DNA from: Clostridium sp. CAG:609
GTDB lineage: Bacteria > Bacillota_I > Bacilli_A > RF39 > UBA660
Length of the DNA: 13,617 nucleotides
Direction: 5' to 3'
Assembly: GCA_000438075.1 (NCBI GenBank)
Contig: FR903543.1
Location: 1 to 13,617 of the forward strand
Of this stretch, positions 1 through 5,415 are shown in pieces. Position 1 is the stretch's first letter. The number at the start of each line of letters is the position of its first letter. The position numbers were made by a program, and so were the translations under genes. Under the pieces are notes generated by a model. The model was given only the letters and a program-made list of their open reading frames with translations. It was not told the DNA's origin and did not search any database.

Positions 1-39
1 GTCTACTTTTACTTTATCACTTCATAATTTTTTAAAAAT
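1..39. other. Window edge, no callable gene
   Basis: These 39 bases lie downstream of the last gene of the rpsP operon on the minus strand. No start codon with an open frame can be followed into the edge: the ATG here is followed after one codon by TGA. In many Bacilli rimM follows khpA, but nothing here can be called rimM. Confidence 0.4.
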
Positions 40-363
40 TTATCTTCCTTTTTTTTCAATTAATTCAAAGAAACATAAATAAGATATTTCTCCGTTTCTT
101 TCAACTTTCTTAACATAATTTATTGGTAAACCCTCTGAATGTAATGCTAACTTTAGAATTTCAAAGTAATTTCTATTTGTTATTCTTCTTAGTCTTTCAA
201 TATCTTTGCCATGATATGATACTGTATCATAAATATGATTATCTTTTTCAAAATTTTCTATTCTAATATTTACAGCATCAATAACTTTGCTTAGGTATGA
301 AGCAACTTTTTCATTAGCATCACTTTGACTTAATCTAAATGAATCTGAACAATAATAATTCAT
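40..363 (-). CDS. Hypothetical protein, third gene of the rpsP-khpA operon
   Basis: This 107-residue, mostly hydrophilic protein has no signal peptide or membrane segment. I do not recognise its family. It starts with ATG overlapping the khpA stop codon by one base (TAATG), has no good Shine-Dalgarno sequence of its own, and is probably translated by coupling to khpA. The middle is rich in charged residues (a GKDIERLRR stretch near residues 52-60) and the C-terminus ends in EKKGR. Two cysteines lie near the ends (C5 and about C97). In related operons this slot is usually filled by rimM, but the sequence lacks the RimM GKI.THG start motif. A role in RNA binding or ribosome assembly is suggested only by the company it keeps. 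Confidence 0.75.
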   Translation of the reverse strand: MNYYCSDSFRLSQSDANEKVASYLSKVIDAVNIRIENFEKDNHIYDTVSYHGKDIERLRRITNRNYFEILKLALHSEGLPINYVKKVERNGEISYLCFFELIEKKGR

Positions 364-608
364 TAAAATGCAGATATATTAATTTTTACTCTATTCATTT
401 TATGAATATAAGCAAAAGCATTAATTAACGTTCTTAATGCATGGGCATTTTTTCCAGATTTACCAATTACATATTTCATTTGATTTTCAGGTACCATTAC
501 TTCAATAATTTTAGTATTTTCATCTTCATCAAACATTTCAACTTTAACCATTTCTGGATCATCTACTAAAGATGAAACTAAAAATTCTGTATACTTTACT
601 ATATCCAT
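363..608 (-). CDS. khpA: KhpA, KH-domain RNA-binding protein
   Basis: This small single KH-domain protein (81 residues, the usual length) begins DIVKYTEFLVSSLVDDPE. The GxxG RNA-contact loop is visible as GKSGK at about residues 49-53, followed by the helix NAHALRTLINAFA. In other Firmicutes KhpA pairs with KhpB/EloR (Jag) to bind RNA and influence cell elongation and division; the partner is not in this window. The gene lies 2 bases downstream of the rpsP stop, the conserved rpsP-khpA order, and overlaps the next gene by one base. It should be expressed from the rpsP promoter. Assignment is firm on motif, size and context. Confidence 0.95.
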   Translation of the reverse strand: MDIVKYTEFLVSSLVDDPEMVKVEMFDEDENTKIIEVMVPENQMKYVIGKSGKNAHALRTLINAFAYIHKMNRVKINISAF

Positions 609-610
609 AA

Positions 611-883
611 TTATTTACCCTTTTTAGCATCTGCAAATTCTTTTAAAATTCCTTCTTTTTTGAATAATGCTTTAACTGTATCAGTAGGTTGTGCACCATT
701 ACTTAACCATTTAATAGCAAGTTCTTTGTCAATTTTAACTTCTGCAGGTTTTGCGATTGGATTATATGTTCCAACTGTTTCAATGAATCTTCCATCTCTT
801 GGGAATCTTGAATCAGCAGCAACGATACGATAGAAAGGTTTTTGTTTTCCTCCCATTCTTTTTAATCTTAATTTAACAGCCAT
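611..883 (-). CDS. rpsP: 30S ribosomal protein S16
   Basis: The 90-residue protein has the diagnostic S16 start MAVKLRLKRMGGKQKPFYRI, then the VAADSR.PRDGRFIE..G.YNP block and an IKWLSNGAQPTDTV segment. It is a structural protein of the small ribosomal subunit body. Translation starts at ATG 881-883, seven bases after a near-perfect AAAGGAGG ribosome binding site (891-898). It is the first gene of an operon with khpA and an unknown gene, driven by the promoter at 914-942. Nothing is unusual in the protein. Confidence 0.98.
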   Translation of the reverse strand: MAVKLRLKRMGGKQKPFYRIVAADSRFPRDGRFIETVGTYNPIAKPAEVKIDKELAIKWLSNGAQPTDTVKALFKKEGILKEFADAKKGK

Positions 884-913
884 ATTCTCTCCTCCTTTAA
901 ATTAACTGATTTT

Positions 914-942
914 ATTTTATCATATTAAAATATATGTGTCAA
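914..942 (-). promoter_or_regulatory. Promoter of the rpsP operon
   Basis: On the minus strand, -35 TTGACA (937-942), a 17-bp spacer and -10 TAAAAT (914-919) with an extended TGA just before it form a strong SigA-type promoter. The predicted start is near 907, leaving a leader of about 23 nt that contains the ribosome binding site. Confidence 0.85.
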
Positions 943-963
943 CCTTTTTTTGTTGACACATAT
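932..963. repeat. 12-bp inverted repeat over the rpsP -35 box
   Basis: ATATGTGTCAAC (932-943) and GTTGACACATAT (952-963) are perfect complements around an 8-base T-rich loop. The left arm contains the -35 box of the rpsP promoter. It could be an operator, or the hairpin of a weak terminator for decayed upstream sequence; the following U-tract on the minus strand is poor. Confidence 0.6.
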
Positions 964-965
964 TA

Positions 966-1184
966 TTATGTTGGATATATTTTTTTCAAAATACTCTTTA
1001 GTATTTCTTCATCTTCTATTTTACTAATACAGAAACATTACTTTTCTAAGTCTTTGAATGATGCGCCTGAAATGTATATAGTTTTTTCATCCACTATAAT
1101 AAATCTGTCATGGAATGTGTTATTATCAATGAATTTTACATTATTATATTGTTTTAAATATTTTTTTTCATTTATATATATTTT
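966..1184 (-). pseudogene. Remnant of an ORF6N/KilA-type phage protein C-terminus
   Basis: Read on the minus strand in one frame, this stretch gives a recognisable protein tail. It contains an HDRFIIVD motif (1089-1112), an ISGASFKDL block (1047-1073) and, after a TAA at 1038-1040, CFCISKIEDEEILKSILKK, ending at the stop 966-968. The pattern HDRF-IIID ... GASLKDLGKK.F ... is typical of the C-terminal part of ORF6N/KilA-type phage regulators and related PLD-like proteins. The frame is closed upstream by TAG at 1185-1187 and there is no start codon. The internal stop sits where the family normally continues KK.F, so this is a dead fragment. Family assignment is from memory of the motif and moderately sure. 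Confidence 0.6.
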
Positions 1185-1188
1185 CTAT

Positions 1189-1215
1189 TTTGCGGTCACA
1201 AATTGTGACCGCAAA
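1189..1215. repeat. Perfect 27-nt palindrome
   Basis: TTTGCGGTCACAA (1189-1201), a single A at 1202, and TTGTGACCGCAAA (1203-1215) form a perfect 13+1+13 inverted repeat. It is more GC-rich than its surroundings and lies between two dead gene fragments. It could be an abandoned operator, a small palindromic element, or a recombination or replication-associated site. Confidence 0.8.
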
Positions 1216-1352
1216 GTTTATACCATCCCCCTTTTAAAAAAGTCTTTGATATTACTATCAAACTTATAATTTTTCATAAATTATTCTAGATATGATATTG
1301 TTTTATTTAATTTTTCAAATTCAACAGTTAATCGCCCACAATAATAATATCA
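1216..1352 (-). other. Gene-free decayed stretch upstream of the remnant
   Basis: No intact gene is present on either strand of this part of the 510-bp gap between rpsP and clpB. A 19-codon minus-strand reading frame (1218-1277, MKNYKFDSNIKDFF...) and a closed frame just above it look like further scraps of a helical protein. They are too short to assign. The + strand frame across 934-1269 is composed mainly of the antisense of these remnants and has no ribosome binding site. Confidence 0.4.
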
Positions 1353-1388
1353 TAAAAACAAAATAGGTGCATGAGAATTTCATGCACC
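1353..1388 (-). terminator. Intrinsic terminator of clpB
   Basis: On the minus strand a 9-bp perfect stem, GGTGCATGA / TCATGCACC (1366-1388) with a 5-base loop, is followed by TATTTTGTTTTT. It sits 6 bases past the clpB stop codon. Confidence 0.9.
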
Positions 1389-1393
1389 CATTA

Positions 1394-3496
1394 TTATTTT
1401 ATGACAAATTCATTATTCTTTAAATCTACTACTAAAGTTGTTCCAACTTCCATATTTTCATCAATTAACTTATGAGCTATTAGGTTTTCAACATTCTTAG
1501 TAATATATCTTTTTATTGGACGAGCACCATATCTTGGATCATATGCTTCATCAACAATTTTATTTTTAGCACTATCTGTAATTTCAACATGTAAGTAACT
1601 TTGTGATAATCTATTATTTAATTCACGAATTATTTTATCAACAATATCACCGATATTATCTTTCTTTAATGAATTAAAGATAATTATTTCATCAATTCTG
1701 TTTATTAGTTCTGGTCTAAATGTATTCTTTAACTCATTCATAACAAGTTCATTTGCATTTTTCTCATCATCTAATATGTATTCACTACCTAAGTTACTTG
1801 TCATTATTATAATTGTATTTTTAAAATCCACTACACGTCCTTGGCTATCAGTAAGTCTTCCATCATCTAGTATTTGAAGTAATATATTAAACACATCTTT
1901 ATGAGCTTTTTCTATTTCATCAAATAGTACAATGCTATATGGATTTCTTCTTACTGCTTCAGTTAATTCTCCGCCTTCATCATAACCTACATATCCTGGA
2001 GGTGCTCCAACTAGACGAGAAACATTAAAGCTTTCCATATATTCAGAACAATCTATTCTTATCATATGTCTTTCATCATCAAATAGTTCATATGCAAGAC
2101 TTCTTGCTACTTCAGTTTTACCTACACCAGTTGGTCCTAGGAATATAAATGAACCAATTGGTTTATTAGGGTCTTTAATTCCACTTCTTGCCCTAATGAT
2201 TGCTTCACTTACAAGTTTTAGTGCATTGTCTTGTCCAATAACACGCATCTTTAATCTATCATAAAGATGTAATAATTTATCTTTTTCACTATTAACTAAT
2301 TTAGATACTGGGATATGTGTCCATCTAGAAATTATATTAGCTATACTTTCTTCATTAACAACATCTGATAATAAACCATTTTTATTTTCTTCTTGTAGTT
2401 TTTTAAGTTCTTGTTCTAGTGCAGGAATCTTGCCATGACGAAGCATTGCACTTTTTTCTAGATCATAATTATTTTCTGCTTGAGATAATTCAAAACGTGC
2501 TTGTTCAAGTTCTTCCTTTTTCTTATTTATTTCAGCTTTAGCTTGTTTTTCACTATCCCATTTAGTTCTTAAATCTTTTTCTTTTGCTTTTAAGTCTACT
2601 AAGGATTCATCTATTTCATTAATTCTTTTCTTACTTATTTCATCTTTTTCTTTCTTTAATGCTTGTCTTTCTATTTCTAAACTCATTATTTTTCTAGTAA
2701 GTTCATCTAGTTCAACTGGCATTGATTCAAGTTGCATCTTTATTGTTGCACATGCTTCATCAACTAAGTCAATTGCTTTATCTGGTAAGAATCTATCTGT
2801 AATGTATCTATCAGATAGAGTTGCTGCAGAAACTAAGGCACTATCTTTAATTGTTACTCCATGGAATATTTCAAATCTCTCTTTTAATCCACGTAATATA
2901 GTTATTGTATCCATTACATTTGGTTCACTAACTAATACTTTTTGGAATCTTCTTTCTAGAGCTCCATCTTTTTCAATATACTTACGATATTCATTTAGAG
3001 TTGTTGCTCCGATTACATGAATCTCTCCACGTGCAAGCATTGGTTTTAACATATTTGATACATCCATTGCACCATCTGTACCAGAACCTACTATCATGTG
3101 AATTTCATCAATAAACATTATGATGTTACCATCAGAATCTTTTATTTTCTTTAAGACTGCTTTTAATCTTTCTTCAAATTCACCACGATATTTAGCACCA
3201 GCTACTAAGGCACCTAAGTCAAGTTCCCAGATTGTCTTATTTTTTAATGAGCTTGGTATATCTCCTTTTATAATTCTTTGGGCAAGTCCTTCTACTATAG
3301 CAGTTTTACCTACCCCGGGTTCTCCGATTAAAACGGGATTATTTTTACTTTTACGAGATAATATCCTAACAACATTCCTTATTTCTTCATCTCTACCTAT
3401 AACAGGATCAACTTTATTATCTAAAACATTCTTAGTTATATCTCTACCATATTTATTTAAAACATCTTTTAATTCATCATTATTTTCAAAGTTCAT
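1394..3496 (-). CDS. clpB: ClpB disaggregase lacking the N-terminal domain
   Basis: This hexameric cytosolic AAA+ disaggregase works with DnaK to rescue aggregated proteins after heat stress. Both ATPase modules are intact. D1 has Walker A GEPGVGKT (58-65), pore loop KYRGEFEER (102-110), Walker B IIMFIDE (125-131) and arginine-finger region ALERRF (179-184). D2 has GPTGVGKT (454-461), pore loop GYVGYDEGG (501-509), Walker B LFDEIE (524-529) and sensor-2 GARP (657-660). The M-domain coiled coil between them (about 264-400) marks ClpB rather than ClpC or ClpA. At 700 residues it is about 150 short of the usual ClpB: it starts at the linker (DPVIGRDEEIR at 30-40) with no Clp-N repeats. The start is solid, with AAGGA (3505-3509) 8 bases upstream and an in-register CIRCE promoter, so it is not a truncated call. 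Mycoplasma ClpB is similarly short. Confidence 0.96.
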   Translation of the reverse strand: MNFENNDELKDVLNKYGRDITKNVLDNKVDPVIGRDEEIRNVVRILSRKSKNNPVLIGEPGVGKTAIVEGLAQRIIKGDIPSSLKNKTIWELDLGALVAGAKYRGEFEERLKAVLKKIKDSDGNIIMFIDEIHMIVGSGTDGAMDVSNMLKPMLARGEIHVIGATTLNEYRKYIEKDGALERRFQKVLVSEPNVMDTITILRGLKERFEIFHGVTIKDSALVSAATLSDRYITDRFLPDKAIDLVDEACATIKMQLESMPVELDELTRKIMSLEIERQALKKEKDEISKKRINEIDESLVDLKAKEKDLRTKWDSEKQAKAEINKKKEELEQARFELSQAENNYDLEKSAMLRHGKIPALEQELKKLQEENKNGLLSDVVNEESIANIISRWTHIPVSKLVNSEKDKLLHLYDRLKMRVIGQDNALKLVSEAIIRARSGIKDPNKPIGSFIFLGPTGVGKTEVARSLAYELFDDERHMIRIDCSEYMESFNVSRLVGAPPGYVGYDEGGELTEAVRRNPYSIVLFDEIEKAHKDVFNILLQILDDGRLTDSQGRVVDFKNTIIIMTSNLGSEYILDDEKNANELVMNELKNTFRPELINRIDEIIIFNSLKKDNIGDIVDKIIRELNNRLSQSYLHVEITDSAKNKIVDEAYDPRYGARPIKRYITKNVENLIAHKLIDENMEVGTTLVVDLKNNEFVIK

Positions 3497-3528
3497 AAAA
3501 TCATTCCTTTCTTAACTTGAACAACTAT

Positions 3529-3557
3529 ATTATATATCATAAATTAGCACTTGTCAA
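3529..3557 (-). promoter_or_regulatory. clpB promoter
   Basis: On the minus strand, consensus -35 TTGACA (3552-3557), a 17-bp spacer and consensus -10 TATAAT (3529-3534) give a predicted start near 3522. The -35 box lies inside the CIRCE element, so repressor binding would block RNA polymerase directly. Confidence 0.92.
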
Positions 3558-3570
3558 GTGCAAGTGCTAA
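3544..3570. promoter_or_regulatory. CIRCE operator for HrcA
   Basis: TTAGCACTT-N9-AAGTGCTAA is a perfect inverted repeat with the 9-9-9 geometry of CIRCE, the HrcA heat-shock repressor site. The usual outermost spacer-side pair (C/G) is changed symmetrically to T/A. The spacer itself repeats AAGTGC, so a second, shorter palindrome GCACTTG-T-CAAGTGC (3547-3561) overlaps it. Regulation of clpB by HrcA is therefore expected; hrcA is not in the window. Confidence 0.93.
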
Positions 3571-3586
3571 TTATTTTTAACTAATT

Positions 3587-3619
3587 AAAAAAGTATACAT
3601 TTTATTACTTTGTATACTT
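3587..3619 (-). terminator. Intrinsic terminator of the surface-protein gene
   Basis: On the minus strand the 9-bp stem AAGTATACA / TGTATACTT (3591-3619) with an 11-base loop runs into TTTTTT. It lies about 70 bases past the stop of the upstream gene and just ahead of the clpB operator, insulating clpB. Confidence 0.8.
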
Positions 3620-3688
3620 CATTTACTGATAAATTATTTATTAATTTATACATATATTTCTTAAAAAGACACAGTTAAGTTAATGGGC

Positions 3689-5314
3689 TCATATTTTTAT
3701 TCGGATCGGGTTTACGGCTGTGCCTTCACCCGATGTAAATTTTATCGAAGATGAAAGACTGAAAGATGGGCGAACCGCATACCCACGCGAATTGCCAACA
3801 CCAACATCGCCAACATCACCCACATAGAACGCAAGGTTTGAAATATCAGAATCACGCGAAATAGTCCATTCGATTAAGCCTGTACTCATCCAATTATTAT
3901 TATAAGCTTTACTATAATCATTTCCTGATCCTGACCATACTGTATGATCACTATTCCATGAACCATTGTTATCAAATCCTGGTAATGTCCAATAATCTGG
4001 AGTTGCTCCATAATAATAGTCACTTAGATACATAAGCCCTATTTTTGAGGTTACTGTTGTTGTAGCATCCTTATTTGCTCCAACTTCATAGTTATATGCT
4101 GTTTTTGCATTTGATAACACTCCATTATCTCCAGTCATTCCACCCACATACCATGTTGTATCTGCTATCATATTCTTCCATTTTGTATTTTTGCCATCTA
4201 GGTATGTTAAGTAATTTGTATTTAAATTTGTTGTATTAGTTGTACTTGTACTCCATGTATTATCACTTGTTTTATTCCATTCGTATGTTCCTATTTTTGT
4301 TAAGTCTCCGTTTCCTTTGTAATTTGCTGTAAAGTCTGCCCATTCTTCTTGATATGTTTTTACATAGCCTTCATCTGTTCCAAGCATATCTGTTGTTGCT
4401 CCATATGCATGAATTAATTTTACTTTTCCATCTATTACACCTATTATTCTATATAGATTTTCAGTTGGGCATGTAGTTTCATCTGAACCAAAGCATACAT
4501 AATTATTTGGGTTTGCTCCTGCAAATCTATATGAATTATCTCCTGCTCCATTTGTTAAGTTTGAATCATGATGATATAATCCTGTATATGATGGTTTACT
4601 TTTTGTACTTAAGTTTTGTATAGCTGTTACTAAATTATCTCCACTTTTAGCAACGTCTGAAACGCTATCAATTAATTTATTTGATTGAATTAAGACTTTA
4701 CCAGTTAAATTTTTGCCTTCATTATCTGCTTGATTTGTATCTAAATTAATAAATGTAACAGTAAATGTCCAATCTTGGGTTGTATAATTTGTGCTAGATG
4801 AACTACTTATTTCATAAGAGTCTGCCACTTTTATAACAGATGATTTTTGTTCTGTTATATCAAAACCCTTTACTATAGTGCCATCTGCATTTGTTGCAGA
4901 GACATATGTTAATCCATCAACACTAGTTATTTCTCCATTTGGTCCAGTAATGGAAAGTACTATTTCTGGCTTTTTGTCAGTTGTAGTATAAGCATAATTA
5001 TTACTTTCAATTTGAAAGTAGACATAATAGTTATATGTAGCTGTATTTTTAGTACTGTTAGCTTTTAAACTAGCTGTAGCAGTAACTGTATCTGTAATAT
5101 TTCCAGATCCAGATGCAAAATTAAATTGATTTATGTTTAGTGATATGTTTTCTTTGCTTACATTAAATTTTAAATCATCTACAGTACCTGTTGTTACATT
5201 TGCATTTGCTGATGATCCAGGTCCTGTTTTTGCAATAAAATATGCAAAAGTTATTCCAATAGATAACACTAATAATGCTACTGCTATGATGATAAAAGTT
5301 TTTTTCTTTTCCAT
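3689..5314 (-). CDS. Membrane-anchored surface protein: TasA/camelysin-like N-part, DUF6273-like C-part
   Basis: The protein has 541 residues from ATG 5312-5314. A more upstream ATG (5345-5347) is excluded because it lies above the predicted -10 box, while AAGGTAGTG sits correctly before the chosen start. The N-terminus is a membrane anchor or SipW-type signal (about 7-28, ...GITFAYFIAKTG). A TasA/camelysin-like beta domain rich in Thr, Ser and Asn follows to about 212, with the characteristic TTGTVDDLKF after the signal. The second half (about 240-541) has a C-x7-C pair (near 274-282), NLYRIIGVIDGKVKLI, and a C-terminal YAVRPSF...SGEG..VNPIRI ending like DUF6273 or formylglycine-enzyme/C-type-lectin-like folds. 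It probably faces outward. From about residue 479 onward, codon and base use change sharply, with CGC, GCG and TCG codons, and the sequence resembles a DGR variable region. Adhesion or ligand binding is a guess. Confidence 0.85.
   Translation of the reverse strand: MEKKKTFIIIAVALLVLSIGITFAYFIAKTGPGSSANANVTTGTVDDLKFNVSKENISLNINQFNFASGSGNITDTVTATASLKANSTKNTATYNYYVYFQIESNNYAYTTTDKKPEIVLSITGPNGEITSVDGLTYVSATNADGTIVKGFDITEQKSSVIKVADSYEISSSSSTNYTTQDWTFTVTFINLDTNQADNEGKNLTGKVLIQSNKLIDSVSDVAKSGDNLVTAIQNLSTKSKPSYTGLYHHDSNLTNGAGDNSYRFAGANPNNYVCFGSDETTCPTENLYRIIGVIDGKVKLIHAYGATTDMLGTDEGYVKTYQEEWADFTANYKGNGDLTKIGTYEWNKTSDNTWSTSTTNTTNLNTNYLTYLDGKNTKWKNMIADTTWYVGGMTGDNGVLSNAKTAYNYEVGANKDATTTVTSKIGLMYLSDYYYGATPDYWTLPGFDNNGSWNSDHTVWSGSGNDYSKAYNNNWMSTGLIEWTISRDSDISNLAFYVGDVGDVGVGNSRGYAVRPSFSLSSSIKFTSGEGTAVNPIRIKI
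3691..3880 (-). other. Compositionally distinct, DGR-like variable 3' segment
   Basis: By hand count GC is about 45% over these 190 bases, against about 34% in the adjoining 3901-4080 part of the same gene. The encoded segment reads AF-Y-V-GDV-GDV-GVG-NSR-GYAVRPSF. Twenty of the 25 codons from 3779 to 3853 end in T or C, as expected if they derive from AAT/AAC codons by adenine-specific mutagenesis. No reverse transcriptase or template repeat is visible in the window, so the mechanism is unproven. Confidence 0.5.
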
Positions 5315-5337
5315 GTTTATCACTACCTTACTTTTTA

Positions 5338-5366
5338 ATGATATCATATTTTTAATATTTTAACAA
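5338..5366 (-). promoter_or_regulatory. Promoter of the surface-protein gene
   Basis: On the minus strand, -35 TTGTTA (5361-5366), a 17-bp spacer and extended -10 TGA-TATCAT (5338-5343) are in register. The predicted start near 5331 leaves a leader of about 17 nt and fixes translation at ATG 5314. Confidence 0.6.
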
Positions 5367-5377
5367 GTTTAAGTATT

Positions 5378-5408
5378 GAAAATAACACGATTTATAATAA
5401 ATCGTGTT
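5378..5408 (-). terminator. Terminator of the lemA-DUF2207 unit
   Basis: An 11-bp perfect stem, AACACGATTTA / TAAATCGTGTT (5384-5408) with a 3-base loop, is followed on the minus strand by ATTTTC. It lies just past the stop at 5416. The U-tract is short but the stem is strong. Confidence 0.75.
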
Positions 5409-5415
5409 AAGCTTA

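Noticed and set aside
934..1269. Plus-strand reading frame of 111 codons rich in Phe, Ser and Ile
   Set aside because: It is antisense to recognisable minus-strand gene fragments, crosses the perfect palindrome and has no ribosome binding site.
1394..3496. Mycoplasma-type genetic code (TGA as Trp)
   Set aside because: Tryptophans use TGG, and TGA ends the lipoprotein and surface-protein genes at sensible positions.
3120..3515. Plus-strand frame of 131 codons inside clpB
   Set aside because: It is antisense to the conserved D1 ATPase module; no start signals.
5315..5347. Upstream ATG extending the surface protein by 11 residues
   Set aside because: The ATG lies above the predicted -10 box and lacks a ribosome binding site; the inner ATG has AAGGTAGTG and a direct membrane anchor.
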